Shown here one piece after another: positions 1 to 8,574 of a stretch of DNA of 64,000 nt (positions are counted from its first letter, which is position 1; every line of letters begins with the position of its first letter). The notes beneath the pieces were generated by a model. It searched no databases, was not told the DNA's origin, and was given only the letters and a program-made list of their open reading frames with translations. A program made the translations under genes and the position numbers. This stretch comes from Gammaproteobacteria bacterium (GTDB taxonomy: Bacteria > Pseudomonadota > Gammaproteobacteria > Tenderiales > Tenderiaceae), in the NCBI GenBank assembly GCA_016200485.1, contig JACQEP010000009.1:39868-103867 (forward strand). Reading direction: 5' to 3'.

Positions 1-1
1 G

Positions 2-436
2 GAGCTTGGGGTCGATCTGTATTTTCTGAATCAGGCGGCAGGAAAGAAAAAAATCATTGAGCTTGAAAGTGCAGCCAAGCAGGCGGAACTGTTAGCTGGA
101 TTGTCAGAGACGGCTCAGTTGGCGATGTTGCGCGATTCTCTGCGCGTGATGGATGACAGTAAGGAATATTATCAGCGGATGTTGAGTGCCTGGTCCCAAG
201 GGAATGGGGCGGCACTTGAAGATTTGATGGACGAGAGTTTTGGCGTTACGGCCGGTGAAAAAGAAATAGAAACTGTGTTGATGACTGCCCGAAATAAGGG
301 TATGACGGAAGGCCTGGAGCGTCTGGCCAAACAGGGCGGTACTTATTTTGTGGTGTTGGGTGCCGGCCATTTTGTCGGGCATGATGGAATTGTGGAGCAG
401 CTGAAACAGAAGGGGTTTGCTGTGCAGCAGCAATAA
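2..436 (+). CDS. TraB/GumN family protein, C-terminal part (5' end outside window)
   Basis: The reading frame is open from base 2, so the gene starts upstream of the window. The visible 144 residues match the C-terminal half of TraB/GumN proteins: an early segment with GVDLYF, then KKIIELES (the family's 'gK.i.eLEt' pattern), and near the end a VLGAGHFVGHDGI stretch corresponding to the conserved GxxH-x-GxDG motif. Members are membrane-associated or exported proteins thought to be metalloprotease-like; their substrate is usually unknown. The next gene follows 27 bases later on the same strand with its own ribosome binding site, so they may be cotranscribed. Family assignment is fairly safe, function is not. 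Confidence 0.75.
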   Translation, partial: ELGVDLYFLNQAAGKKKIIELESAAKQAELLAGLSETAQLAMLRDSLRVMDDSKEYYQRMLSAWSQGNGAALEDLMDESFGVTAGEKEIETVLMTARNKGMTEGLERLAKQGGTYFVVLGAGHFVGHDGIVEQLKQKGFAVQQQ

Positions 437-463
437 TTGCCGGGTACGTTACAGGAGAGACAT

Positions 464-1270
464 ATGAAATTGTTACGTTGGGGAATGTTGGCGGTATTAG
501 GTTTGGCATGGCAGTCTGCATTGGCCACTGTTCAAACCAAGGAAGTTGAATATACAGTTGAAGGCCAGGTCATGCGTGGGTTTATTGCTTACGATGATGC
601 CATTAAGCAAAAGCGCCCCGGTGTGTTGGTGGTACATGAATGGTGGGGGATGAACGATTATGCCCGTAAGCGGGCAACGATGTTGGCGGAGCTGGGATAT
701 ACCGCAATGGCTCTGGACATGTATGGTGAAGGCAAGCAGGCGCATCACCCGGAAGAGGCCGGTAAATTCGCCACCGAAGTGAAAACCAATTTACCGCTGG
801 CGCGGGCCCGGTTTATGAAGGCGATGGAATTGCTGCAATCGCAACCCAGTGTTGACCCGAAACGGATTGCCGCCATTGGCTATTGTTTTGGTGGTGCGGT
901 GGTGCTCGAAATGGCGCGCAGTGGGATGGACTTGGCGGCAGTGGTGAGTTTTCATGGCAGCCTGGATGCCATCGAGCCTGCGCAACCGGGCAAGGTCAAG
1001 GCCAGGATTCTTGTCGCTCATGGCGCGGATGATCCCTTTGTCCCTCAGGCCCAGATCGATGCCTTCCATGCCGAAATGAAGGCAGCGCAAGTGGATTATG
1101 AATTCAAGGCCTATCCTGGCGCCAAGCATAGTTTTACCAATCCGGATGCCGACAAATATGGTCAGCAATTCAAACTGCCACTGGAATATAACGCGGCGGC
1201 CGACAAGGCCTCCTGGGCCGATATGCAGGCCTTGTTCAAGCAAGTCTTCGATCCTAAACGGGAAAAATAA
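464..1270 (+). CDS. Dienelactone hydrolase family protein, exported
   Basis: A 268-residue alpha/beta hydrolase of the dienelactone hydrolase family. I place the start at the ATG at 464, preceded by AGGAGAG, rather than an upstream TTG. Residues 1-21 form a signal peptide ending in SALA, so the enzyme is probably periplasmic. The fold core is visible as VLVVHEWWG, the nucleophile motif GYCFGG with Cys141, the acid in HGADDPFVP and the His in KHSFTN, giving the Cys-Asp-His triad typical of this family rather than Ser-Asp-His. Real substrates of exported members are generally unknown; hydrolysis of a lactone or ester is a family-based inference. A terminator follows at 1280. Confidence 0.85.
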   Translation: MKLLRWGMLAVLGLAWQSALATVQTKEVEYTVEGQVMRGFIAYDDAIKQKRPGVLVVHEWWGMNDYARKRATMLAELGYTAMALDMYGEGKQAHHPEEAGKFATEVKTNLPLARARFMKAMELLQSQPSVDPKRIAAIGYCFGGAVVLEMARSGMDLAAVVSFHGSLDAIEPAQPGKVKARILVAHGADDPFVPQAQIDAFHAEMKAAQVDYEFKAYPGAKHSFTNPDADKYGQQFKLPLEYNAAADKASWADMQALFKQVFDPKREK

Positions 1271-1279
1271 GGGCCTAAC

Positions 1280-1322
1280 AAAATCGCCTTGCGGGTCGAT
1301 AACCGCGTGGGGTGATTTTTTG
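1280..1322 (+). terminator. Rho-independent terminator after the dienelactone hydrolase gene
   Basis: An imperfect stem pairs AAAATCGCC on the left with GGTGATTTT on the right around a loop holding GGGT and ACCG, ending in a run of T. It lies directly after the hydrolase stop codon. Confidence 0.6.
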
Positions 1323-1353
1323 TGTGGTTATGGTTCAATAGAGGCGGTTTTTT

Positions 1354-1662
1354 ATGGCAAAAAAAGAACAAGACGTCGAAGTAATGAAATGGGATGTGGC
1401 GCTGGCCAATTTGGCCACTGAGAAATATCAACAAAAGGGAGTGCCGTTGAAGCTGGATGATTTCATGCAGCTGTCGAAGGAGTATTCGATCCGCTTGGAT
1501 GACATTATGGTGACCATGTTTGAGTTGGTGATCAATGGTGTCTGGAGTTATCGTGGCGAGCAGACGATCAGCCGCAAGACGCTGAATGAGCTTTATGTCG
1601 GTGGTCGCCTGCATGCCAAGGATTTGGAAGTATTTCGCGGCGACTGGTTTCCACAGAAATAG
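1354..1662 (+). CDS. Conserved hypothetical protein, 102 aa
   Basis: A small soluble protein I do not recognise. It begins MAKKEQD, has no signal peptide or membrane segment, and is rich in charged residues with alternating short helices (for example LDDFMQLSKEYSIRLDDI) suggestive of an all-alpha or winged-helix-like fold, and a C-terminal tail ending FRGDWFPQK. It stands alone between two terminators (1280 and 1687), so it is probably a single-gene transcript. The start ATG has a weak AGAGG-type binding site. No function can be proposed from the sequence. Confidence 0.7.
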   Translation: MAKKEQDVEVMKWDVALANLATEKYQQKGVPLKLDDFMQLSKEYSIRLDDIMVTMFELVINGVWSYRGEQTISRKTLNELYVGGRLHAKDLEVFRGDWFPQK

Positions 1663-1686
1663 CGGTTTGGCATGAAAACGACTTAA

Positions 1687-1710
1687 GGGCGCCCGTGGGC
1701 GCCCGTTTTA
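1687..1710 (+). terminator. Hairpin terminator after the 102-aa hypothetical gene
   Basis: GGGCGCCC, a 2-base gap, GGGCGCCC, then GTTTTATT. The stem is fully GC and the T tract follows on the + strand. Confidence 0.65.
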
Positions 1711-1871
1711 TTGGTTGATGATCCGCGAATAAACGCTAATAAACGCCAATAATCATCGAGTGTCTATTTGTGCCGTCGTTCTGGGTTAATATCTCGGAAT
1801 GGATTCGCGCGAATTTGCGTTCATTGGCGGACTGTTATTTTGATGTAAATTCAAGTTGTTGAGGGTGCAAA

Positions 1872-2435
1872 ATGAAAGCCTGTGATTTAAAGTGGGGCAT
1901 GGTGGTCAGCCTTCAGGGAGCGACCTATGTGGTGAAGGAGCTGCACGTGCATTCTCCCTCTTCGCGGAGCGGGAATACGTTGTACAAGGTTCAATACCGC
2001 GATGTCGTGACCAAGCAAAAGTTGGATCAAACCTACAAGGGCGATGATACCGTCGAGACGGTGGATTTTATGCGCCGGCCGGCCCAGCTGGTGTATCGGG
2101 AGACCGAATCCTGCACCTTCATGGATAATGAGAGCTATGAACAACACACGATTGCCAATACCGATCTTGAGGCGGAAATGCCGTATTTGGTGGATGGGTT
2201 GCAAGGCATCTTCTTGCTGGTGGCAGATGACGCGGTAATAGGCATTGAATTGCCCGGCTCGATCGAGCTTGAAATCGTGGACACCTCGCCGGTGATCAAA
2301 GGCGCCACCGCCGCTGCGCGCAGCAAGCCAGCCACGCTGATCACTGGCCTGGTGGTGCAAGTGCCGGAATATATTGCCCCTGGGGAGCGTATCAGGGTGA
2401 ATACCCAGACCGGGGAATTCATGTCCCGGGCCTAG
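1872..2435 (+). CDS. efpL: Elongation factor P-like protein EfpL (YeiP)
   Basis: 187 residues with the three-domain EF-P fold: an N-terminal KOW-like barrel, then two OB domains. It fits EfpL/YeiP rather than EF-P: the tip loop reads HSPSSRSGNTLYK with Arg32 where EF-P carries its modified lysine, and segments such as TYKGDDTVETVDF, DTSPVIKGATAAARSKPATL and QVPEYIAPGERI are hallmark EfpL sequences. EfpL binds stalled ribosomes between the P and E sites and relieves arrest at proline-rich and some other sequences. It stands alone, with a GAGGGTGC binding site shortly before the ATG. Classical efp is not in this window. Confidence 0.95.
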   Translation: MKACDLKWGMVVSLQGATYVVKELHVHSPSSRSGNTLYKVQYRDVVTKQKLDQTYKGDDTVETVDFMRRPAQLVYRETESCTFMDNESYEQHTIANTDLEAEMPYLVDGLQGIFLLVADDAVIGIELPGSIELEIVDTSPVIKGATAAARSKPATLITGLVVQVPEYIAPGERIRVNTQTGEFMSRA

Positions 2436-2456
2436 CCAGCTCGGGTGGGCGGGGAC

Positions 2457-2484
2457 TTGTGGTTCCCGCTGAAAGGTCTATACT
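2457..2484 (+). promoter_or_regulatory. Probable sigma-70 promoter of the cold-shock gene
   Basis: TTGTGG at 2457-2462, 16 bases, then TATACT at 2479-2484. This would leave a 5' leader of about 110 bases before the ATG at 2599, in keeping with the long regulatory leaders of cold-shock mRNAs. Confidence 0.45.
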
Positions 2485-2598
2485 GATTGAGCCGCAGGTG
2501 TGGTGGGGGGGGGTTCGTTGACCTTGGTGTTGGCGAATTCACGATCGATGTCTGTGTGCAAGGAATCGATTCTGTAACAACGTTGAGGTGTTTTTGAT

Positions 2599-2802
2599 AT
2601 GGCAACTGGTACTGTAAAGTGGTTTAACGACGCTAAAGGCTTTGGATTTATCACTCCCGCTGACGGCGGTGATGATGTGTTTGTACACTTTTCTGCGATT
2701 CAGGCAGGCGGTTTCAAGACCCTGGCCGAAGGTCAAAAAGTGAACTTCGACACTGAGAAAGGCCCGAAGGGCATTCAGGCGACTAACGTAGTGCCGCAAT
2801 AA
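2599..2802 (+). CDS. CspA-family cold-shock protein
   Basis: 67 residues, full length for a single cold-shock domain. Both RNA-binding motifs are intact: KGFGFI (RNP1) at about residues 13-18 and VFVHF (RNP2) at about 28-32, with the family's N-terminal [11 protein letters not shown]. These proteins bind single-stranded RNA and DNA and melt secondary structure in mRNA in the cytoplasm. The gene is monocistronic: a promoter with a long leader lies upstream and a perfect terminator follows at 2828. Several paralogues usually exist per genome, so I give no specific Csp letter. Confidence 0.97.
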   Translation: MATGTVKWFNDAKGFGFITPADGGDDVFVHFSAIQAGGFKTLAEGQKVNFDTEKGPKGIQATNVVPQ

Positions 2803-2827
2803 CTCAGTTTCGGTCAGGCGTCTCTTA

Positions 2828-2855
2828 GAACCCGCCTTCTGGCGGGTTCTTTATT
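2828..2855 (+). terminator. Strong rho-independent terminator of the cold-shock gene
   Basis: Perfect 9-bp stem GAACCCGCC / GGCGGGTTC around a TTCT loop, followed by TTTATTT. Confidence 0.9.
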
Positions 2856-2859
2856 TGTG

Positions 2860-3048
2860 GAACCTGTTCAAGATGTTGCTGAAGGGCGCGTCGCGGCGTT
2901 GGAAACAGACTCAAAATGCTCATTTACTACGTGTAAACTCGGCAACCGCTCCCTGCGTTGCCCTACCTCGCACATCCATGTGCTCGTCCGCTTTTTCGTC
3001 TGTTTCCGCCTTGCACTGCATCCCTTGATCAAAATCTTGAACAGGTTC
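2860..3048. repeat. 189-bp intergenic inverted-repeat element
   Basis: The ends are a perfect 15-bp inverted repeat: GAACCTGTTCAAGAT at 2860-2874 and its complement at 3034-3048. A second inverted pair, GGAAACAGAC at 2901-2910 and GTCTGTTTCC at 2998-3007, sits exactly 26 bases inside each end. The symmetric spacing shows one long interrupted hairpin. It fills the space between the cold-shock terminator and the stop codon of the next (minus-strand) gene. It has no convincing open reading frame and is probably a MITE-like or REP-like dispersed element, or a structured RNA. Confidence 0.7.
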
Positions 3049-3056
3049 TTAAGGTT

Positions 3057-3869
3057 TTACTTCTGCGCCATTATTTTGGCCGCGCGGTCCCCGGCTTGAT
3101 TTAAGGCCGAGACCATGGCGTTGCCGAGGATCTGGATAGCCCAGCGATGGGCGCTGGATTCGCAAAGCTCGACATAGGTTTTCAGTTCGGCATCGCTCAG
3201 TTCGCGGTAGGCATAGAGATAATAAGTCTGTGTGCCGCGTTCAATCGGCGCTTGCAGCGACTGCCGCACTTCGCGTTCCATCTTCTGCATTTCACCTTCA
3301 CCCAAACGCATGTCCGTCTCCATCACCGGATCAAGGGCGACAAACACAGCCTTGAAAAACGCGGCTTCCATATCGATGCGTAATTCAGTAGTGCGATTGG
3401 CCTTGTCCAAACGTTTGACCAAGGCCAGGCGTTTTCCGGCGGCCGGTTTTTTCTGTAACTCTTCGGCAAATTGGCGCAAGTTTTTCTGCTGCTCAGGGTC
3501 GTTGAGGGCGCGTTCAAGCTGAGTTACTTTTCGTGCAAGCGGGCTTTCTTCCAGTTGCAGATAATCGCTGGCTTGCTTGGCATCGTAATGGCTGCGCAGA
3601 ATGGCAGCAAAGTCCCGTTGAATGAGTTCAGGTTGAAAGGCCTGATTAAAGGCGCCGCTCAGAGCAGAGTTCATCTGGGGTTCAATCGCGCCGCTGCTTT
3701 GTTTAAGCACGCCCTGTGCCAGTTGAGGTACGTGGTTGATCAACTTCTCCAGGCCGCTGCGATCGACAATCCGATTCAGTTGTGCATTGCTGTCGTCAGC
3801 GCGCGCGGCGAAGGAGAAGGTAAGCCCCAAAAGCAGGACAGAAGATAAACGCAGGGAAACATGTTTCAT
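3057..3869 (-). CDS. Exported hypothetical protein, DUF2059-like
   Basis: 270 residues with a clear signal peptide (MKHVSLRLSSVLLLGL, cleavage after AARA). The mature part is helical and highly charged, with repeated patterns such as LQLEESPLARKVTQLERAL and YLYAYRELSDAELKTYVE; the latter resembles the 'y...fs..El..l..Fy.sp.G' element of DUF2059 proteins, although the match is loose. Likely periplasmic. It lies 63 bases downstream of the beta-propeller gene on the same strand, separated by a GC-rich hairpin, so the two could form an operon. No function is known to me. Confidence 0.75.
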   Translation of the reverse strand: MKHVSLRLSSVLLLGLTFSFAARADDSNAQLNRIVDRSGLEKLINHVPQLAQGVLKQSSGAIEPQMNSALSGAFNQAFQPELIQRDFAAILRSHYDAKQASDYLQLEESPLARKVTQLERALNDPEQQKNLRQFAEELQKKPAAGKRLALVKRLDKANRTTELRIDMEAAFFKAVFVALDPVMETDMRLGEGEMQKMEREVRQSLQAPIERGTQTYYLYAYRELSDAELKTYVELCESSAHRWAIQILGNAMVSALNQAGDRAAKIMAQK

Positions 3870-3888
3870 TGTTAAAGATCCTTGAATC

Positions 3889-3911
3889 GCGGCAGGGGGT
3901 CGCCCTGCCGC
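3889..3911 (-). other. Intercistronic GC hairpin
   Basis: Perfect 9-bp stem GCGGCAGGG / CCCTGCCGC with a 5-base loop between the propeller and DUF2059-like genes. No T tract follows on the minus strand, so it is more likely an mRNA-stabilising or processing structure than a terminator. Confidence 0.5.
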
Positions 3912-3932
3912 AGGCAGTCGATGGCGATTAAA

Positions 3933-5216
3933 TCAGGCGCCGTAGATTTGGCGATCATTCCAGAATGAGAAGCTGAATTCCTTGATCTTGCCTGCGCCGA
4001 GGGTCACGGTTTCAATGACTTTGTGGCTGGCGCCGCCGATGATGGTCAGTGTGCCTTGAGTCGGATTGGGGACGAAAATGTAGGGTGCTGTGCCGCCTTG
4101 TTCCAGGAAAGCGATCGGGCGGCGGCCGGAATCGGTGGTTTCGAGTTTGATTTCTTCAATCAGCTTCAATTGCGGCAATGCCGAGCTGTCGTAAACCTGA
4201 ACCACATCGGTGCGCAGATTGTCGCGCTGTATACCCTTGCCAGTGGCGGCGGTGGTGACATAGAGCCGGTCGCCTTTGGGGTTGAAGCGATAAACGCTGG
4301 GATAAATATCTTGAATCTCAAGCGAGTTAACAATTTCATTTTTGGTGGCGTCGAACACAGTCAGTTTGCCCATCACGTGTTCAGGATTGGCCTTGCGATC
4401 AGCGCCTTTGCCGATGAAATAGCGATGGCAGCGGCTTTGCAGCAGATTGCTGCAGCCGGGCATCGAGATGCTGGCCTCGACTTCGTGAGTCAAGGGATCA
4501 ATCACCACCACTGTGCCGTAACCGTTGTTCAGGTTATAGATCTTGCTGGTGAGTGGCGAGAAATCCATGCCGTGCGGATAGGCACCATTCGGGATGTGAG
4601 TCTTGGTATTTTCCTCGAAGCGCTGATCAAAGAGATTAATAGTGGCGATGATCTTGAGGAAACTCACGGCATCGTTCGGATCATTGCCGATGACGGAAAT
4701 CGTGCCATCGTTGAGATTACTGGCGAAGGCACGGTGTGGCAAACGGCCGGCCTTGGCGGTCGGGCCGCTAAAGGCCACCACATGATGACCCCGGCCCAGA
4801 CACAAGGTTTCGACGTGATCGCCATTGCCGTTGGTCTTGGCCAGGATGCTGATGGTGGAGCCGTTCACGCCGCAGGCGTAGGTATCGTTACCGTTTTCAT
4901 CGCCATCATTGACGAGCCAGGCGCGCACTGAGCCGGGATCGCGATAGGCGTAATAGAAGCGCGCGTCGGCGGGGACGCCGTCTTCGCGACTGATTTCTTT
5001 GGTCGCCGGATCCATGAGTAGCGCGCGATTGTTATCATTGATGCCGATAAACACCGGCCGGCGGTTGAATTCGGCGCCGCTGGCCGCTGTGCTTTCGAGT
5101 TTGGTGACGCTGACCTTACCTTGAACCTGTTTGACGATGCTGACCGTGCCGTGGTTGTCGTACTCCAGATGGCAGCCGATGATCCAGTCGGGTTTGATCT
5201 GTGTGGTTTGTGTCAT
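3933..5216 (-). CDS. YncE/NHL-type beta-propeller protein
   Basis: 427 residues. Repeated blade-like segments are visible, e.g. NLNDGTISVIGNDP, GYGTVVVIDPLTHEVEASI, GKLTVFDATKNEIVNSLEI and QGTLTIIGGASHKVIETVTL, in the style of the YVTN/YncE family of seven-bladed propellers. There is no signal peptide or membrane helix, so the protein appears cytoplasmic, which is less usual for this family. It contains several His and Cys residues (GCHLEYDNHG near the N-terminus, PGCSNLLQSRCHRYF in the middle) that could bind a metal or cofactor, but no CxxCH haem site. Molecular role unknown; a binding or scaffold function is only inferred. Confidence 0.8.
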   Translation of the reverse strand: MTQTTQIKPDWIIGCHLEYDNHGTVSIVKQVQGKVSVTKLESTAASGAEFNRRPVFIGINDNNRALLMDPATKEISREDGVPADARFYYAYRDPGSVRAWLVNDGDENGNDTYACGVNGSTISILAKTNGNGDHVETLCLGRGHHVVAFSGPTAKAGRLPHRAFASNLNDGTISVIGNDPNDAVSFLKIIATINLFDQRFEENTKTHIPNGAYPHGMDFSPLTSKIYNLNNGYGTVVVIDPLTHEVEASISMPGCSNLLQSRCHRYFIGKGADRKANPEHVMGKLTVFDATKNEIVNSLEIQDIYPSVYRFNPKGDRLYVTTAATGKGIQRDNLRTDVVQVYDSSALPQLKLIEEIKLETTDSGRRPIAFLEQGGTAPYIFVPNPTQGTLTIIGGASHKVIETVTLGAGKIKEFSFSFWNDRQIYGA

Positions 5217-5273
5217 TGTCCTACCCTCTCAATTATTTTATGGCTAAATGATACCAAGGTTTAGTTGTTCCGT

Positions 5274-6431
5274 TCAGTGGCTGTCTGTGGGGTTAAGCGC
5301 CAGTTTGTCGCTGACGCATTCCAGTCGCAGTTGGCCATTCACAAAGGCCAATACTTGATCGCCGCCGTGGTGGCGGCGCCAGCCCTGGAGCAGGGACAGG
5401 TCACGTTCGCCGCGCACCAGGTCCTCCAACTCCTTGCGGCTGGTGAGGCTGGAGGGGCTGAGCTGATAGCGCTGGGCGCAGAGCTTGATGATCGCGTTCA
5501 GGGCATCGACCAAGGCGTCTTCTGCAGATTCCAGGCGCCGTGGCAGGTGGAGCTTGGGCCAGGCCTCCTTGGGCAGCGCTTCGGCGGCGCGGATGCATGC
5601 CAGCAGCGCGTTGCCGTGGCGCTGGGCTACCCCGGCCGGGAGTCCGCGCAGTTTGGATAAGGCTTCCGTATCGCGGGGCCGCAGGCGGCACAGATCGACC
5701 AGTGGTTCGTCGGTCAGGACATGACGCCGAGGCAGGTCGCTGGCGATGGCGGTTTCCTCACGCCAGGCAGCGATTGTGCTCAGGATCGCCAATTGCACGC
5801 CCCTGAGCTTTTGTGTGCCCTTGACGCGGAGCCAGGCCTGTTCCGGATTCGGCCGGTAGCGGCGTTCGTCGCAGAGGGCGGTGAAGTCTTCGTCCAGCCA
5901 GTCCAGGCGTCCGGCGTCCTGTAATCGCTGGCGCATCAGCGGGTAGATCGTGGCCAGGTGGCGGACATCGTCCTCGGCATAGCTGATCTGAGCCGGGTCC
6001 AGCGGGCGCCGCAGCCAGTCGGTGCGGCTTTGGGTCTTGTCCAGGTCCAGTCCTAACAGTTCCTTGACCAGATTGGCGTATCCCAGTTGCTCGCCCAGCC
6101 CAAGCAGGGTGGCGGCGATCTGGGTGTCGAAGACAGCTCGCGGCAGGTGGCCGAAACGGTGAAAAAAGATTTCCATGTCCTGGCTGCCAGAGTGCAGCAC
6201 CTTGGTGACGCCAGGGTTTTGCAGCAACTCATCAAGCGAGGAAAGGTCGTCGATGGCCAGCGGATCAACGCAGGCGATCAATTCGGCGGTGCCGATCTGG
6301 ATCAGCGCCAGTTGCGGGTAATAAGTACGCTCGCGTACAAATTCGGTGTCGATGGCGACAAAATCGCTATTGGCGAGCCGGCTGCAGAATTGGGCCAGTG
6401 CCTGGGAGTCGGTGATGTAGTGAGCAGTCAT
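5274..6431 (-). CDS. rnd: Ribonuclease D
   Basis: About 385 residues from the ATG at 6431 (MTAHYITDSQ); an ATG 30 bases upstream is possible but adds an atypical N-terminus. DEDD 3'-5' exonuclease motifs are intact: FVAIDTEF (Exo I, Asp28 and Glu30), HSGSQDMEIF (Exo II) and YAEDDVRHL (Exo III, with the Tyr of the DEDDy class). An HRDC domain follows in the middle (around LSKLRGLP), and the C-terminal region resembles the second HRDC-like domain of E. coli RNase D. The enzyme trims 3' ends of tRNA precursors and other structured RNAs. It lies alone between the propeller and chemoreceptor genes. Confidence 0.95.
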   Translation of the reverse strand: MTAHYITDSQALAQFCSRLANSDFVAIDTEFVRERTYYPQLALIQIGTAELIACVDPLAIDDLSSLDELLQNPGVTKVLHSGSQDMEIFFHRFGHLPRAVFDTQIAATLLGLGEQLGYANLVKELLGLDLDKTQSRTDWLRRPLDPAQISYAEDDVRHLATIYPLMRQRLQDAGRLDWLDEDFTALCDERRYRPNPEQAWLRVKGTQKLRGVQLAILSTIAAWREETAIASDLPRRHVLTDEPLVDLCRLRPRDTEALSKLRGLPAGVAQRHGNALLACIRAAEALPKEAWPKLHLPRRLESAEDALVDALNAIIKLCAQRYQLSPSSLTSRKELEDLVRGERDLSLLQGWRRHHGGDQVLAFVNGQLRLECVSDKLALNPTDSH

Positions 6432-6483
6432 GAGATACGCGCCGGAATCAAAGACCGGCATTGTATCTCAGTTAAGGAAGGGA

Positions 6484-8037
6484 TTAGCTGCGAAATTGGC
6501 GCGCCAGCGTGGCTAACTGGTGGGTCAGATGACTGAGGGTGTCGCTGATTTCCTGATTCTGCTCGGCCAGGGTGACGGCTTTGTCTGATCCCAGTTGGAC
6601 ACTATCGATATTGTTCTTGATTTCTGAGGCGACGGCGCTTTGTTCTTCCGTGGCGCTGGCGATTTGTTGTGTCATATCGGCGATTCGATCAATCGCAGCG
6701 GAAATCATGTCGAGGAATTGCGCCAGTTGCTGTGCCGTGTCGGCGCTACGGCGGGCCTCATCGCTATTGCGTTTCACCGTGCCGGTGGCTTCGCGTGCGG
6801 TTTTTTGAATCTGATTGATCATGGCCTCGATTTCGCCAATCGATTGCTGAGTGCGTTGCGCCAGGGTACGAACCTCGTCGGCGACCACGGCAAAGCCACG
6901 GCCTTGTTCTCCCGCACGTGCGGCCTCGATGGCGGCATTGAGTGCCAGTAGATTGGTTTGCTCGGCAATGGCGCGGATCACGTCCAGCACCGAGCCGATA
7001 TTCTGGCTGTCCTTGTCGAGTTGATCGATGATGGTGGCCGATGCAGCGATGTCGTCGCTCAATTGAGTGATGGCCGCGATGTTGTGGCCGATTTGCGATT
7101 TGCTCTGTGCAATCTTCTGGCTGGCCTCCGTCGTTGCGGCGGCAGTGTCATTGGCGCTTTGCGCGACTTGATGGACGGCGGCGCTCATCTCGGTAATGGC
7201 AGAGGCCATTGATCCGACTTCAGCTTGTTGTTTGGCGATACAGTTGCGTGACTGGCTGGCGACGATGGCGGTTTTTTGCGCGGTGTTGGTCATGTCTTCG
7301 CTGGAATAATCGATACGCGAGACAACGGCATCAAGTTGTGAGCTTGCCATTTTTAGAGCAAGTTGCAGCTGCCCGATCTCGTCCTGGCGACCGGTGTAGA
7401 CGTAACGCATCAGCGGATTATCGAAGAGTTCGCGACTATCGTCTGCCGTGCGTGTCAAGGAGCGCGTTAATGTATGAATGGTACCGGCGCCAATTACCAG
7501 GCCGATCAACAGCGCGGGCAGAATTGCTGCAGGCCAGAACAGGGTGCCGAGCAGGGCGGGGACGATGGTCAGTGCGAGTCCGAAATAAAGCTGTGTGGTA
7601 AAACCAAATGCATGCGGCAACGGGGTTTTGTTATCGCGCAATCTGGCATACAGCGCCTCGGCGCGCGCGACGCGTTCGCGAGTAGGTTTGGTGCGCACGG
7701 ATTGATATTCGACGATGGCGCCATCGTGTTTGATCGGTGTAGCAAAGGCATCGACCCAATAGTGATCGCCGTTTTTGCTGCGATTTTTGACCAGCCCCAT
7801 CCAGGGCTTGCCGTCCTTAATCGTGTCCCAGAGATTGGCAAAGGCTGCGGGTGGCATGTCGGGGTGGCGCACCACGTTATGGTTTTTGCCTAACAGTTCT
7901 TCTGGCATAAAGCCGCTGATCTCGAGGAAATCCTGGTTATAGCCAGTGATGGCTCCCTTAGGGTCGGTTGTCGAAATGATGCGAACCGACTCGCTATAAT
8001 CGATTTCTCTACCGCTCACGGGTAAGTTAAGCTTCAT
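6484..8037 (-). CDS. Aer-like PAS-domain chemoreceptor (methyl-accepting chemotaxis protein)
   Basis: 517 residues. An N-terminal PAS domain (about residues 15-115) carries the Aer-type signature [23 protein letters not shown] and [17 protein letters not shown], which in Aer holds FAD and senses redox or oxygen. A short membrane hairpin follows ([32 protein letters not shown]), then a HAMP-like linker and a signalling domain with the highly conserved hairpin tip [20 protein letters not shown]. There is no periplasmic ligand domain. The expected role is energy taxis through CheA/CheW. A near-consensus sigma-28 promoter lies upstream (8089-8115), consistent with membership of the flagellar regulon. 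Confidence 0.93.
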   Translation of the reverse strand: MKLNLPVSGREIDYSESVRIISTTDPKGAITGYNQDFLEISGFMPEELLGKNHNVVRHPDMPPAAFANLWDTIKDGKPWMGLVKNRSKNGDHYWVDAFATPIKHDGAIVEYQSVRTKPTRERVARAEALYARLRDNKTPLPHAFGFTTQLYFGLALTIVPALLGTLFWPAAILPALLIGLVIGAGTIHTLTRSLTRTADDSRELFDNPLMRYVYTGRQDEIGQLQLALKMASSQLDAVVSRIDYSSEDMTNTAQKTAIVASQSRNCIAKQQAEVGSMASAITEMSAAVHQVAQSANDTAAATTEASQKIAQSKSQIGHNIAAITQLSDDIAASATIIDQLDKDSQNIGSVLDVIRAIAEQTNLLALNAAIEAARAGEQGRGFAVVADEVRTLAQRTQQSIGEIEAMINQIQKTAREATGTVKRNSDEARRSADTAQQLAQFLDMISAAIDRIADMTQQIASATEEQSAVASEIKNNIDSVQLGSDKAVTLAEQNQEISDTLSHLTHQLATLARQFRS

Positions 8038-8088
8038 CGTGTGTTCGCCTTCTGGTTTTAGGAAGAGACTACCACTATGCCGATAAGG

Positions 8089-8115
8089 TTATCGGAAGAA
8101 GTTGTTATAAGTTTA
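8089..8115 (-). promoter_or_regulatory. Sigma-28 (FliA) promoter of the Aer-like receptor gene
   Basis: Read on the minus strand: TAAACTTA (8115-8108), exactly 11 bases, then TCCGATAA (8096-8089). The E. coli FliA consensus is TAAAGTTT-N11-GCCGATAA. Spacing is perfect and the -10 differs at one position. It lies about 50 bases before the receptor start codon. Confidence 0.7.
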
Positions 8116-8202
8116 TAATTTCCCTAAAGATTGATTTTATTTACCTGATTATCGAGATAAAATCTAATAAAAAGTAATGAGTTAACTCTAGAGGACAGTG
8201 CA

Positions 8203-8496
8203 GTGAAAACCTATGTTGGAATCGATCAGGATACTTACGGCGGCATGACGCCGACGGGAACCATTGTTCGAGACGCCTGGGTATTTGGCATTCTGCCGGA
8301 GAGCGAAACCTGCGCCGGGTGGGATGGCGGGCGTATCCAGGTCGTGTATGACAAAGTCGCGGCCATTTGGGATCAGTACGGGTATCTGGTGAACCACTTG
8401 CCCCCCGAATTGCGCGAGCGCCATGCGCGGATTCATGATGCGGCCGTCAAGCGCGCCCGCGAACTCGGCTGGAGTCCGCCGATGGAAGAAGATTAA
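8203..8496 (+). CDS. Conserved hypothetical protein, 97 aa
   Basis: A small soluble protein without signal peptide: MKTYVGIDQDTYGGMTPTG at the start, a central GWDGGRIQVVYDKVAAIWDQYGYL segment and a charged helical tail. The ATG at 8203 is preceded by AGAGGACAG, a good ribosome binding site. The tight composition and well-formed binding site argue for a real gene. I do not recognise the family. It is divergent from the Aer-like receptor and 78 bases upstream of the RMD1 gene; no function is proposed. Confidence 0.75.
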   Translation: MKTYVGIDQDTYGGMTPTGTIVRDAWVFGILPESETCAGWDGGRIQVVYDKVAAIWDQYGYLVNHLPPELRERHARIHDAAVKRARELGWSPPMEED

Positions 8497-8574
8497 TCGA
8501 GTCGACTGAAGTTTTTCGCGCCAGTTGTCGATCTAACGTATGGATACTGTTGAATCAACAACGATAAATACATT

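Noticed and set aside
4023..4931. About 300-codon open frame antisense to the beta-propeller gene
   Set aside because: No ribosome binding site and compositionally a shadow of the minus-strand gene.
8079..8086. GCCGATAA on the + strand upstream of the 97-aa gene
   Set aside because: It is the other half of the CCGATAA-TTATCGG dyad; no -35 box at the N11 position on the + strand.
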